NCBI RefSeq assembly: GCF_036898095.1
Contig: NC_090745.1
Coordinates: forward strand, 78,481,130-78,545,129
Origin: Palaemon carinicauda
Taxonomy: Eukaryota > Arthropoda > Malacostraca > Decapoda > Palaemonidae
Length of the DNA stretch: 64,000 nucleotides
Direction of reading: 5' to 3'
Shown here: positions 35,298 through 46,850 of the stretch, piece by piece
How the letters are laid out: each line of letters opens with the position of its first letter
Numbering within the stretch: the stretch's first letter is position 1
Made by a program: the position numbers and the translations under genes
Notes under the pieces: model-generated
The model's database searches: none
What the model was told of the DNA's origin: nothing
The model's input: the letters and a program-made list of their open reading frames with translations, nothing else

Positions 35298-35401
35298 TCT
35301 GGTAACCTTCCATCAGGACGACATGGCCTGAGCCCATAAAAAGGATTTTGAGCTAAGCAAAAAATCTATTTTTGAGTGAGATAGCTTTGTCGTCCTGATG
35401 G
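35298..35401 (+). repeat. Internal complementary region of DIRS element D
   Basis: The left half (35298-35344) is the reverse complement of the element's left end (27231-27275). The right half (35343-35401) is the reverse complement of its right end (35792-35850). In the DIRS-1 replication model such a region templates joining of the two ends into a circle. Confidence 0.8.
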
Positions 35402-35474
35402 ACCCGCCCTCCTTTTCTATAGAAAAGGCCTTGGCAGGATCCCTCCCGAAACTACTATATCTGTAGCACCTTGC

Positions 35475-35852
35475 TCAACGCTACAAGGAATAAGTATGGC
35501 GGCGACGTACAGCGCCATCTGGATACTCGTAGTAGTAAGGGAGGAAGGGTAACCTTGATATCGGCTCCTCTTCAAATTTTGCCACTTTCCCCCTCGAAGC
35601 GAAAACGCTATTCGGGGTGAAGATTGCTACGTGTCGTATCAAGATATACGTCCCCTGATTTATTTGATATCCTTAGGAGAAATTTTAAGGATATTCGCGC
35701 CAGGAGTTAGAATTCTGGAGACCTAAAGGTAAATTCTCTGGGAATATCACTGTAGACAAATATCCCTTAGGAAGCTACTTATAGGAACCTTCCATCAGGA
35801 CGACATGGCTATCTCACCCAAAAATAGATTTTTCGCTTTGCTCAAAATCCGT
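35475..35852 (+). repeat. Right inverted terminal repeat of DIRS element D
   Basis: Inverted copy of 27231-27590, ending ACCCAAAAATAGATTTTTCG, then CTTTGCTCAAAATCCG. With 35343-35401 it also forms a 60-bp inverted pair, so 35342-35852 alone looks like a ~510-bp TIR element. Confidence 0.85.
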
Positions 35853-37090
35853 TTTCTAGTCTTGTTGGCTCAATCTTAGTTCTGCTTTTGATACAGTTTT
35901 GCATGAGCTACTACTCAATGACTTACAATCCATCGGTATTTGAGATCAAACCTATGAGTATCTAGAAAACTATTTGGGTGACAGAAACTGTTGTGTACAA
36001 ATTGAAAATTCCCATTCATCCTATGAACCATTAAGCAGAGGAGTACCACAAGGAAGTGTACTAGGCGCTATCTTATTTTGTATCTATATTAAAGGTCTAT
36101 CAAAAATACTATAGAGGTATGAAGTGAAGTTTAAACTATCTGGAGATGATACACAATTTTATTTCTCCATGAATGCATTGACGACACTACTGAAACTTTA
36201 TACCAAGTTCTTATCAGTGTTTTTGAATTGATGACACTTGAACAAGTAAAATCAAATAAAAATAGAAATAAATTTAGGGTAGTTGCCAAGAAAAATAGCT
36301 CAGGAAACTTAGGTGACATCCAAATAACAACTTGGTCAAAGCTTCGTGACTTAGGTGATATTTCTTGACTGTAATTGGTTTTTCAGTGCTCAAATATATA
36401 ATGTAGTAAGAACCACTGGATATAATCCGAGAAAAATTACTTTTGTAAAAAAAAAGTACCTGGATGAATATTCTGTAAAGAAACTTGTGATAAACAGTGT
36501 TATTTCTGGGATTAGCTAAAGTGACTCCATCTATTGCAATCTACCCAAAGGGCAACTTGAGTCATTAAAAAAACAAATAAATAGAGGAGTAAGGCTGATA
36601 AAAGGTGTCGCATCACTAGAAACGGTTACTCCTATGTTAATTGAATTATACTGGTTGCATATTAAAGCTAGAATACAATTTAAGATATGGGCAATAACCT
36701 ATCAAGGTGTCAGAGCTTGGTGTCCAAAATATCCAAGAGAATTATTACACATCGTGCAGCTAATGAATCGTGTAGTCATAAGAATAGCTACAGATTGTTT
36801 CAAATTGTTAGAGCCAACATGTATGCTTACTGTAGGTTCTAGAGCTTTCAAATATCCATCTCCCAAGACTATACAACAAGTTCCCGATAGACTGAAGATA
36901 TTAAGGCTTTCAAGAAGAAAATTTAAACTTTCTTGTTTTCTAAGTGCTTTGATAATATTGATTTAACAATTAACACGGAATACAATGTTTGATACATTAG
37001 ATACCTAAGAATGTATATGTCAAACAGATCTTGTAGGGTATAGGGTTCCCTGAAAAATAGAACCAGGAAAACTACCCTTAAGGTAAAGTA
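35853..37090 (+). pseudogene. LINE ORF2 remnant, 3' part (RT palm to C-terminus)
   Basis: One frame reads LNLSSAFDTVLHELLLNDLQ (motif A; the usual first Asp is Asn), then RGVPQGSVLGAILFCIYI and LSGDDTQFYF (catalytic DD kept). After several breaks a 110-codon frame (36634-36966) gives LYWLHIKARIQFKIW, PKYPREL, R.F.YPSPKTI and FKLSCFLSAL, the usual C-terminal series of CR1/Jockey/L2-type ORF2. It continues the RT whose N-terminus lies at 26770-27230. Roughly 100 residues between the two parts are missing. Confidence 0.8.
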
Positions 37091-37774
37091 AAGTAAGCAT
37101 TTGCAGTTCTCAAGACTATTTCAAATTTTGTCGTATAGCTTCTATGCTTTCTATGATCATAAATACATCACTAATAACTTGATATAATACTTTTTTTCAT
37201 TCTTTTTCCAACCTAATTAATTCGATTGTGTTACAGGGTCTGCCACTCGAGTCACCTTTTTCCATGTATTTCAGTTCCTTGCATCTTGTTCCCCAAGTCC
37301 AACCTCATCCACATCCATCCTCACCACTTTTGTCAGTCTGATTCGCTGACCCCTCTCACGCGTCCTCCCATTACCAAAGATATAAATAAAGTCCCCTCAC
37401 TAGCATGTTCTTAGCTGTGAAGGGTAGTCTAACGACTGGTCGAAAGACAGTTTGTCGACTGATGACTGGTCGAAGATAATTTGTCGAAAAGACAATTAGT
37501 TGAACTGATTATTCGTCGACAGAAAATTGGTGTTTAAGGGGCAATTGGTAAAATGTCTAAACTCTAACGTTGCAATCACTACAAAGAATATTTTAATTTT
37601 TTCGAAGAATTGTCGTTATACTAATTGTCAGATTGACCAGTTGTTCTTTCGACTAATTGTTTTCGACAAGTTGGCTACTCCTTTCTTTCCGTTTTCCAGT
37701 CTTATTGATCATTATTCCATGTTCATGATGTCACGACAGATAGCTTTCCATGACAGTCTTTGAAGTCTGTATTA
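37091..37774. other. Unassigned stretch with degenerate GTCGA-rich repeats
   Basis: 37410-37520 and 37600-37680 carry loosely repeated TGGTCGAA, TTTGTCGA and ACTGAT words. No gene was recognised. Frames of 60-78 codons here lack family features. Confidence 0.45.
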
Positions 37775-38540
37775 TTACCTCCGCCAAGGAGGTTATAAAA
37801 TCAAGTCCGTTTATTTATTTGTCTGTTTCTGTCTGTGGACAGGATTACGTTAAAACTGCGTGACGGATTTTTAAAAACATTTCACTGCAAATAGACCTTA
37901 GGTCATGGACGACCCTATTAAATTTTGGAGAAGATCCGTATCCAGATCCAGATTCTAGTTTATTTAGTTGGCTGTGTGTCTGTCTGTGGACAGGATTACG
38001 TCAAAACTACTTGACGGATTTTGACGAAATTTTCACCACAAATAGATCTTAAGTCATGGGCGCACCCTTAAATTTTGGAGATGATATGGATCCGGATCTG
38101 CCTTTTTTCACCATTTTAAAGCCAGCGTCAAAACAAATTGGTGGATTTTGTTGAAATCTCCACCACAGATAGATCATAGACCATAGACAACTCCGTTAAT
38201 ATTTGGAAATTATCCGGTTCCGAATCTGGATTTGCATTTTTACCTCCGCCAAGGAAGTTATGAAATCGAGTCGGTTTACTTATTTGTCTGTGTGTCTGTC
38301 TATGTGACTGTGAACCGGATAACGTCAAAACTACTTGATATAGATATTAACGTAGATCGCAGGCTATGGACAATCCCATTAGATTTTGGAGGTGATCCGG
38401 ATCTTGATTCTCAATCCTGATTTGCCATTTGCCATTTTAAAGACAACTTCGAAATAAATTGATGGATTTTTACGAAATTTCTACCATAGATAGATCTTAA
38501 GCCATGGACGACTCCATCAACCTTTGGCGGAGGTCAGAAA
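37775..38540. repeat. Dispersed repeat with CCTCCGCCAAGGAGG start, internally repeated
   Basis: ACCTCCGCCAAGGAGGTTA at about 37779 recurs as ACCTCCGCCAAGGAAGTTA at about 38240. After each come GTCTGT runs, a CAGGATTACGT(C/T)AAAACT block, CACCACAGATAGATC-like text and TTTTGGAG.TGATCCGGATC. Part of the module is also repeated at 37970-38110. The leading word is a perfect 15-bp hairpin (CCTCC..GGAGG). Coding capacity is nil. Confidence 0.65.
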
Positions 38541-38559
38541 TCTCTAATTGATTTTGTTA

Positions 38560-38602
38560 TTATTATTAACATTATTATCATTATTATTATTATTATTATT
38601 AT

Positions 38603-38643
<41 letters not shown>

Positions 38644-38700
38644 ATAGTAATAGTAGTAGTAGTTTCATTAGCTAAGCTACAACCTTAGCTGGAAAAATAT
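38560..38700. repeat. (ATT)n/(AGT)n microsatellite beside a LINE-tail remnant
   Basis: (ATT)n then (AGT)n at 38560-38662, followed by GCTAAGCTACAACCTTAGCTGG. That sequence matches the LINE 3' tail at 4726-4755, so a minus-strand copy of the same LINE tail is present. Confidence 0.75.
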
Positions 38701-39032
38701 TACTCGAGGTTTATCAGATTCGTTTTTATACTGAAAAAAGTATTGTCTCGAATCAGTAGATAAATTCTTGACCGATGCACTGAAGTGATGTTTAGAAATC
38801 ATTGGCAATGACTTTTGTAAAGTATTTCTCTTAGAATTACGCTTTTGTAGGTCTCATTTTTCCCAACTGAAAAATAAACTGTGAGAAAGAATCGTTCATT
38901 TAGTCGTCCATAGCCAAGTGTCTTCCTATAGGCTGTTGTAGTGACAACGAACCTCACGCGGTGCGCAGTAATATAGTGCATGTGTAGCATCCCTTCGGCT
39001 CCAAGCTGCACCCACATTTTACCCTTCTACTT
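38701..39032. other. Left flank of the tandem array, nothing recognised
   Basis: Unique-looking sequence that is not repeated before the later array units. Confidence 0.5.
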
Positions 39033-39039
39033 TATTTCC

Positions 39040-39190
39040 GGTTCGCTTACGTTCATCCATTTTGGTATTCAATCTCGTAAATATCATATCATAATACGAC
39101 TATGGCCATTTCCCCAGTTGCGCTTTAGAGCTGAATGACCTCGGACCCAGTGCAGGGCCATAAAACCCAAATTTCATTTCATCTCATCGA
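39040..39190. repeat. SINE/LINE-tail-like dispersed repeat at the unit start
   Basis: Contains TTTAGAGCTGAATGACCTCGG, CCCAGTGCAGGGC and an ATTTCATTTCAT end, a tail style common in arthropod SINE/LINE repeats. It is repeated at 45571, 52047 and 58480 with the array. Family not determined. Confidence 0.45.
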
Positions 39191-39811
39191 ATACGCAAGT
39201 GACTAAATGTGTTCTTTTCTCTTGATAAAAATATTCACGCTAAAAGATTCAAATAATATCTAGAGTAATTTTCCTACTTTATTTTCAGTATATTAAAGAG
39301 ATACATTGTGTTTCGGGTCTTGTTGATAACTGTCAGTAACGCGATACATTTCATATGAAGTTTAGGAATACTTTACCTGTAATATGCGTATACTTAATAA
39401 CATCATCCACCGATCGTATTTAGTCTCGTGTTCTCTTTCTCCATCAGCTATAATCGAGAATACAGATAGCTGCGTAGAGATTATTAGATTTAGCCAAATT
39501 CAGTGTCTCAAGCCCACATCACTTTATTTTTCTCTGATTTGTTATCAAATATTTTATACTATTAAAAGGATAAAATCCAATATTTAAGTACTTCCAGATG
39601 ATTGGTTATTTGAAGCCTAAAATAACTTGTTCTTTTTTATTAGCCCCTGTAAAATTACGAATTTAATTTCTGTAAATAATTTTGATGCCCTTCCGTTAAC
39701 CTTTTTGTTCTTTCATGGGAAGATAGAGTCGAAATAGTCAGTGAAATTAATATATAGTACGGGAGAACTAATCTGAAAATAATTATAAAAAACGTTATAT
39801 GTTTTTATGCC

Positions 39812-39878
<67 letters not shown>

Positions 39879-40009
39879 GATGTTATTTATTAATGTTGCC
39901 ATCTATTTATGTTGAACATACGTTAGCTAATTTGTTGAGTTTCAATTTTCTTTAAACCTAAGCAGTAAGAAACGCACTTATAAAGAAAAATCGTCTCCAC
40001 TTGCAAGAA

Positions 40010-40318
40010 AAAAAACCCGCCAAGTTGCAGTCATTAATTGCAGACTGCGACTGGAATATCCTTGTAACTGGCAAATCATCATTGATAACGACGAGGACCC
40101 AGCAGTGAAACAGAGACCTGAAAGACCATACAACAACTGTCAGCAACTAGCTGACGAACCTCTGCAACATTACCTATTGAATGGTTAAGAAACGAGCCTA
40201 CTAAGACAGGATTTCAACCCCAACATTCCTGTAACCACGACAGCAATTGTAGAACACATTATTGCTAATGTTGATACATTCCTACCCTTTCTCCGCAGCT
40301 ATCCTCCACCTAGATAAC
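40010..40318 (+). pseudogene. LINE ORF2 C-terminal remnant (unit 0)
   Basis: The plus frame gives RPYNNCQQLADEPLQHYLLN, then after a stop FNPNIPVTTTAIVEHIIANV and FLPFLRSYPPPR. C..C followed by LQHYLL.C and a terminal PPPR is a LINE-type C-terminal Cys motif. In this unit the second-to-last Cys of the motif is lost (N-G); in units 1-3 it reads CNNC and HYLLHC. Confidence 0.65.
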
Positions 40319-40585
40319 GTAATACCAGCACCAGTTTGAACTTGAGTAACCTAACTTGAACCATGCTTAACCTCTTTTTAGCTGCTCTCCCACTTGCAAT
40401 CTCTCTTCTCTCTTTATTGAAGTTTCAATGACCACAATGAATAATTAAAATTCTATTTTTTAATTTTGTTCTAGTATTTTCAGGTACAAGAATTTTTATT
40501 CCACCTTTTCTCTACCACTCACTTCCACTAACCAATTTCTCATTTTCATCTTTCTCCTACTCAGCTGGAACTTTATACTATTGCT

Positions 40586-40662
40586 CATCCTAAAACGGCG
40601 TCAATGACCTTAGATGTCAGGATGCCTGAAAACTTTAAATCAATCAATCAATCATCCTAAAA
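40586..40662 (+). mobile_element. Short SINE-like insertion with 10-bp target-site duplication, unit 0 only
   Basis: CATCCTAAAA at 40586-40595 is repeated at 40653-40662. Between them lie 57 bp reading CGGCGTCAATGACCTTAGAT, GTCAGGATGCC and an (AATC)n tail. Units 1-3 have a single CATCCTAAAA and no insert (47116, 53592 and 60026 regions). This is the pattern of a truncated SINE/LINE-mobilised insertion. Confidence 0.8.
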
Positions 40663-41481
40663 ACTTACGCTCAAGCTACTGAGGAAGTTTACTTCCTCTA
40701 TACCAATATCTCTAACTAAACCTATCCAAACTCCTTCCCGAGCCCTTCTACTCATCGGGACTTGCTGCTGTACTTCTTTCTCTCCAACTAAACGATGGGA
40801 GCTAGTGGGCTCTTTTGGGGAGGATGCCTCCTTCCCTCCGTCACCTTCTTCCTTTCCTTTGACAAAAATAGAGGCTAGGGTGCCTCTAAAGTAAGAAAAG
40901 CAAGTTTCTGATCATCCTTAACTCACATTCTATCCCAAACCACCTACAAATAAAAGTTGCTGAACATCCTTAATCCACATCGTATCCTAAACCACTTACA
41001 AATAAAAGTTGCAGATTATCTTATAACCTAAATCACCCATAAACTCCCAAAAAACAAGCAACACCTACGGGCTGTAAGTGTGCAAGAGCCCGTACCTGGT
41101 TGTAAGGGCCAGACAATCTACAACAACAACATAAAAAGATATGATATAACTTAAAAAAAAAAGGTGAGATCATGATGTAATCCGTACTAATTAAAAAACT
41201 TACACAGTTCAACATGCCCAACTTCACCGAATAGTTTCATCCCTCTAACTTTCATTTATTGTTTACAGTCTTTGAACAAACCATCTGGATCATCTTTATC
41301 ACAAATTCCCCTCAGTATTGCGTCTTGTTTGTGTTTCTTGTTCTAATATAAACAACCGTGTGTTTATGCTAATGAGAAACTTGTTGTTGAAGTTTGGGAA
41401 CTCTGATTAGTTAGGACAGATTTCCCCGTGGAACTGATAATGGAGATCATCTTGTTTTCGTAATAATTAGTTTTAGAAGTA

Positions 41482-41550
<69 letters not shown>

Positions 41551-42288
41551 CAAACGACCTGACTTTTGTTAATGGTTAATAAAAGGTTTTCCAGTGTTGA
41601 TTCTTGCTAAAATTGCTCTGACAATTCTTTTACTCATTAAAAAAAACTAACCAAATCTTATTATTCGGAAAGATTTGCTCTGGAGTTTGTTAATAGGTTT
41701 TCGACTGATCTACTCCTTTTGCGCTTTCCTTTAGAGATCGGAAAATGTCATATTTTACTCCATAAAACGATAATATATGGATAATAATAGCATAATAACA
41801 ATCACCCTCAACCTCCATCCTCCGCTTTAAGTTATACTTACAAAACATAACATAGTTCTTGTAAATTTTCTAATCTAATTTCTTATTCCTAATCTTAATT
41901 ATAGACTATATTACTGGAATTAATAACACATTTTAAGTCTTTTCATACCTTACCATTACAGTATACTGTCAAACTGCGAAATTGTCTTTTCTGGATAGTC
42001 AAACGCGCATCCTTTCCGACTGTTTTATAAAAATATTTTTATAGTTTTTGTTTTTCCTCTCTCTGTTTAATTATTTTTTGGGGGATGCGTCTTTCAGTCG
42101 CAACATAACAACTTATATTTCTGTCAACGCTTCTTTATTGATAATATTATAATTTTATTCATCGGCCTCATCTGGCTATCTAGGAATGCTCCCATATCCG
42201 CTGCAACTGAGATAAATTGTTGCCATGTTCCATATTCACTCGTAATTTCGAGATCATGTATTTTGATTCTCAGTTTCTGACAAATCCT

Positions 42289-42366
<78 letters not shown>

Positions 42367-42718
42367 CATTTTAGTTTTTCTGATTCATCGTCAATTCCCA
42401 TTCTCGATGTTCATGTTGGACTTCATTATGTTTTTTATCATTTAGGATATTTGATATTATGACCTCGTAAGATCTCATTTGCAGATTACGTAGAGTTGAA
42501 GTAATGTATTGTTTGCTCTTGAATTTTATCACGAAGGCATTTGGCGAGAGGAGGATCCATACAACATGAAAGTATTCCATGCTCATACCTTACAAGATTT
42601 TTCATTACATATTCCTAGGAAAACAAAACACACAGGTGATGCATAACACACAATCTTGCAGAGGCTCACATACAAACTCAAGCATACACATACATGTATA
42701 TACACACATACACATTAT

Positions 42719-42831
<113 letters not shown>

Positions 42832-42834
42832 ATG

Positions 42835-42929
<95 letters not shown>

Positions 42930-43007
42930 TCATTTTCTGCGTGGAGATATCTTATCGTAACGTGGTGAAAGGGTTTGTGTATTGCCTTGATCAGCAAAGC
43001 TTTAGGC

Positions 43008-43200
43008 TACTAGTCAGGGCAACCCATACTAGGTTGGTTTGCTTTGAGTGATCAGACCAAAATCTCCCACCATCACCAATCTGCAGTTGGCCAGTGTGGC
43101 GATGAAATTACCAAACCCCGGACACAAAAGGACATGTATGAGGCATTTGTCCTGCACTGGACTAAAAACGGCTGCATTTGTTGTTGTTTTTGTTTGTATA
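43008..43200 (+). repeat. Dispersed 3'-tail-like repeat ending in (TTG)n (in every unit)
   Basis: AGTCAGGGCAACCCATACTAGG through CCTGCACTGGACTAAAAACGG ending in TTGTTGTTGTTTTTG. It looks like a non-LTR element 3' tail. The 71-codon frame over it (43044-43259) is repeated unchanged at 49518, 55959 and 62386 because the units are near-identical, not because of selection that can be shown. Confidence 0.45.
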
Positions 43201-43448
43201 TTGTAACTCGTTTATATCCATACACATTTACCCGAACACGGAGTGACTGCCGGTGTTAGCTTTTGTGTTTTAAAAATGATTTATTGGGTAAGGTATCTAG
43301 CCCTACGGTTTGGCCAAATATGCTGAAGGGCCTTATACGCGTACGACGTGTCTTTTCTAGGTATTCTCACTATGTTCGCTGTTCAATATTCTTTTTGCAG
43401 TGCCATGATTACTAGGTTTTTCAAACGTTTCTGTTGTATTATATTGTA

Positions 43449-43523
<75 letters not shown>

Positions 43524-44708
43524 AAAAAAAACAATATAGCCTATAGGGTTGTGTTAAAATATGCCATGAGCACTTTAGTGAATAAGAAAATCTTAGCATA
43601 GTTCGCCGGTCCTCAGTTGCATTATTTTGTCTTTAAAGTTTCATTCGCTCCCTTCGTTAAAAGGTAAAGGTTTCAGCCCCAATTTCATCCGAAGAGATGC
43701 TGCATTAGAACGTCAGCCAGATAAGCCCAACTCCACAACGAGGTGCCCATCCACAGCAGCAACCTTCCCAGTAAACTGCTTAAAATCATGGGACAAGGAC
43801 TTGTTTCCTAAATGACCACTCAACAATAAAGGTTTTCGGCCACTCTATCAAGTGATAGATAGGAGCAAAGCTTCATATCTTATACAAAATACTGTAATTG
43901 AAATTTTCTTGTGATAACAAACTAGAATATTAAGGAAAATCTTAAGTTTTACTTTTGCCTCTTTCTACTTTAGGGTAACACCTTGTTATCAGTTTTGTCA
44001 GTTTATAGTGCCATTTTTAGACTCTTTCTTTTATATTCATGGCCTGTTATATGTAATCCAACAGCTAGGAGTTTGCAACATATCTAGACTTAATTTTCCT
44101 AATTTTGAACTTGAAAATAAATGTTTTAGCATCTTCCTCTTTACACAGATTACAAACATTAGCTATGTAAATTCCTTTGAAATTTGCTTTCATGTTGGGC
44201 CTATATAACCTCAATATCTAGTATAAGGCTTTTGGCCATTCCTTTATATATCTAAATTTTATCATCCCTTTTTTCTTTTCTTCATTTGTTTCCCCAATAT
44301 TTTCCAGAATTATAATCTTATTTTTTTTCAGATTCCCTTTCCCGCAATTTCATATTTCTTCTCCTCTAATTCTATATTTACTACAAATCTCTTCAATGCT
44401 GTTGCTCCAGCACTTTTTATAGGCGGGACTAGATTTGCCGTCCATGGGAATAGAAGGCCAGTTCATTAACTCTTTAGTATCCAGGAGGTTCATCTCAGCT
44501 GCCCATCCGATTTAGCTTTACCCAACTCCATTTTCCTTTTTAAATAAAAAAAAAAAACAAAAAAAAAACATACGGGTATGTTCTGTGATCCTAGAAATAG
44601 TGCTTTTCATCTGGTGGAATTGATTGATGGTAGTATATATCAGTCACTGGTACTGCTAAGAATATAACATCAATATTTATTTAATAATAATAGTTCTTAT
44701 TATCAAAA

Positions 44709-44758
<50 letters not shown>

Positions 44759-44984
44759 ATTATTATTATTATTACAATCGGAACCCGTGTAAATTACACA
44801 AAATGATATTTTCAATACTAATTATCTTGTTCCTAACTTATACATGTTTGAATAAAATGTGATAAGATTTGACTGTATATTTATTTAAAAATATGAGCAA
44901 TACATGAAACAATTTACAAAACTTCTTTATATACACTATTTCTAGTGAAGGTAGTTCCTCTTCTCTGGCCATGAGTAGAATTAT

Positions 44985-45165
44985 TCTGAGGACAAATTTT
45001 CACTCTTACACTGTTCATAGACCTTGCTCTTGAGGAGGCTACATAAAGTTGTCCATGAATAAAGCAAGGTTGTGGTAGGTAGATCCCAACCCTATCGAAA
45101 GTCTATCCTTGAGCTTTATTAATGGTAATTGAATATGATAGGCGGACGGGAAATTGAGTAATGTC
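44985..45165 (-). pseudogene. PIF1/Helitron-type helicase C-terminus remnant (unit 0)
   Basis: The minus frame reads FPVRLSYSITINKAQG, stop, TFDRVGIYLPQPCFIHGQLY, VASSRARSMNSVRVKI. The T-I-N-K-x-Q-G block (superfamily 1 helicase motif V region) and the HGQLYVA.SR block (motif VI, with the conserved Arg) are hallmarks of PIF1-family helicases, including the helicase domain of Helitron Rep/Hel proteins. The stop after KAQG and the absence of Walker motifs in the unit show a fragment. A TCTATATATTAATACGATAG sequence on the same strand at 45486-45467 resembles a Helitron 5' end (TC start), but no convincing CTRR-type 3' end was found. Confidence 0.75.
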
Positions 45166-45485
45166 TAGGAAGATTTGAAGCAAAGGGTGATTAGAATTAT
45201 GAGAAATCTTTTACAATAAGAACGGATTAGTCGTTAAACGAAAAACCCTAAGATTAATTTTATAACCTAGGTTATGAAAATTGATAGAACTCAATTTTTT
45301 GTCTAATATTTAAAAAAAAAGTCAAGTGCTAAAGACAAAATTGGGAAAACTATATAAGATGTGCTTTGGTTATGTAATCAAAGTCTAATGTGAATTTATA
45401 AGAGTATACCATGAAATTATTTCCGTTCTCTTTAAAGCGTGACACGTAAAATAAATAACACACACACTATCGTATTAATATATAG

Positions 45486-45535
<50 letters not shown>

Positions 45536-46345
45536 CTTTCAGACTTTGCTAACATCTCGTTGGTATTTCCGGTTCGCTTTCGTTCATCCATTTTGGTATT
45601 CAATCTCGTAAATATTATTTCTTAATACAACTATGGGCATTTCCCCAGTTATGCTTTAGAGCTGAATGATCTCGGACCCAATGCAGGGTAATAAAAGTCA
45701 AATTTCATTTCATATATCTCATCGAATACACAAGTGACTAAATGTGTTATTTTCTCTTGATAAAACTAGTCACGCTAAAAGGTTTACGTAATATCTAAAG
45801 TAATTTTCCTAAGTTATATTCATTATATTAAAGAGATACATTGTGTTTCCGGTCCTGTTGATGACTGTCAGTATCGTGATACATTTCAAATTAAGTTTAG
45901 GGATATTTCACCCGTAATATGCGTACGCTTAATAACATCCTCCACCGATCGTATTTAGTCTCGTTTTCTCTTTCTCCATCAACTATAATTGAGAGAACAG
46001 ATAGCTTCGTAGGGATTGTCAGATTTAGCCAAGTTCAGTGTCTCAAGTCCACACCACTTTATTTTTCTCTGATTTGTTACCAAATATCTTATACTATTAA
46101 AATGATAAAATCTAAATTTCAAATATTTCCAGATGTTTGGTTATTTGAAGCCTAAAATAACTTGCTCTTTTTTATTAGCCCCTGTAAAATTACGAATTTA
46201 ATTTCTGTAAATAATTTTGATGCCATTCCGTTAACTTTCTTTTCTTTCCTGGGAAGGTAGAGTCGAAATAGTCAGTTAAATTAATATAAAGTACAGGAGA
46301 ACTAATCAGAAAATAATTATAAAAAACGTGATATGTTTTTATGCC

Positions 46346-46405
<60 letters not shown>

Positions 46406-46544
46406 CAGTGATGTCATTTATTAATGTTGCCATCTATTTATGTTGAACATACGTTAGCTAATTTGTTGTTTCAATTTTCTTACAACCTAAGCAGTAAGAA
46501 ACGCACGTTTAAAAAAAAATCGTATCCACTTGCAAGAACACCCC

Positions 46545-46850
46545 CCACCCCGCCAAGTTGCAGTAATTATTTGCAGACTGCGACTGGAATATCTGTGTAA
46601 CTGGCCAATCATCATTGATAACGACTAGGACCCAGCAGTGAAACAGAGACCTGAAAGACCGTGCAACAACTGTCAGCAACTAACTGATGAACCTCTGCAA
46701 CACTACCTATTGCATTGTTAAGAACGAGCCTACTACGACAGGATTTCAACCCCAACATTCCTGTAACCGCGACAGCAATTGTAGAACACATTATTGCTAA
46801 TGCTGATACATTCCCACCCTTTCTCCGCTGCTATCCTTCCCCTAGATAAC
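46545..46850 (+). pseudogene. LINE ORF2 C-terminal remnant (unit 1)
   Basis: Same segment as 40010-40318 with the better-preserved motif CNNCQQLTDEPLQHYLLHC, a stop directly after it, and a frame change in the following block. Confidence 0.65.

Larger units (their letters stand above)
27231..35852 (+). mobile_element. DIRS element D with long inverted terminal repeats and internal complementary region
   Basis: The left end 27231-27590 is, reverse-complemented, closely similar to 35475-35815. Between the coding region and the right repeat lies a junction (35298-35401). It carries the complement of the left terminus (CCATCAGGACGACATGGCCT) followed by the complement of the right terminus (TGAGTGAGATAGC, GTCGTCCTGATGG). 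Left ITR, ORFs, complementary region and right ITR are the DIRS-1 layout. Internal order is gag-like, RT, RNase H, tyrosine recombinase. Stops, frameshifts and a changed RT catalytic residue make it non-autonomous. It sits inside a LINE. Confidence 0.85.

Noticed and set aside
35342..35852. Independent 510-bp MITE with 60-bp TIRs
   Set aside because: Its left arm fits the internal complementary region and its body fits the right ITR of element D, so a separate transposon is not needed to explain it.
42124..42462. Frames with Ser-Leu or Arg-Glu repeats
   Set aside because: Translations of (CT)n/(GA)n tracts; likewise at 43357-43599, 49857-50075, 56272-56508, 60757-60939 and 62699-62941.
43627..43815. 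62-codon frame identical in all four array units (also 50103, 56536, 62969)
   Set aside because: The identity reflects recent duplication of the whole unit, including non-coding DNA, so it is not evidence of selection. No family features.
44008..44208. 66-codon frame repeated in the array
   Set aside because: Same reason: conserved only because the unit is duplicated. Composition is that of AT-rich noise.
45919..46155. 78-codon frame repeated in the array
   Set aside because: The diverged unit 0 counterpart (39384-39587) changes many residues and is cut short by a stop, with no sign of protein constraint.
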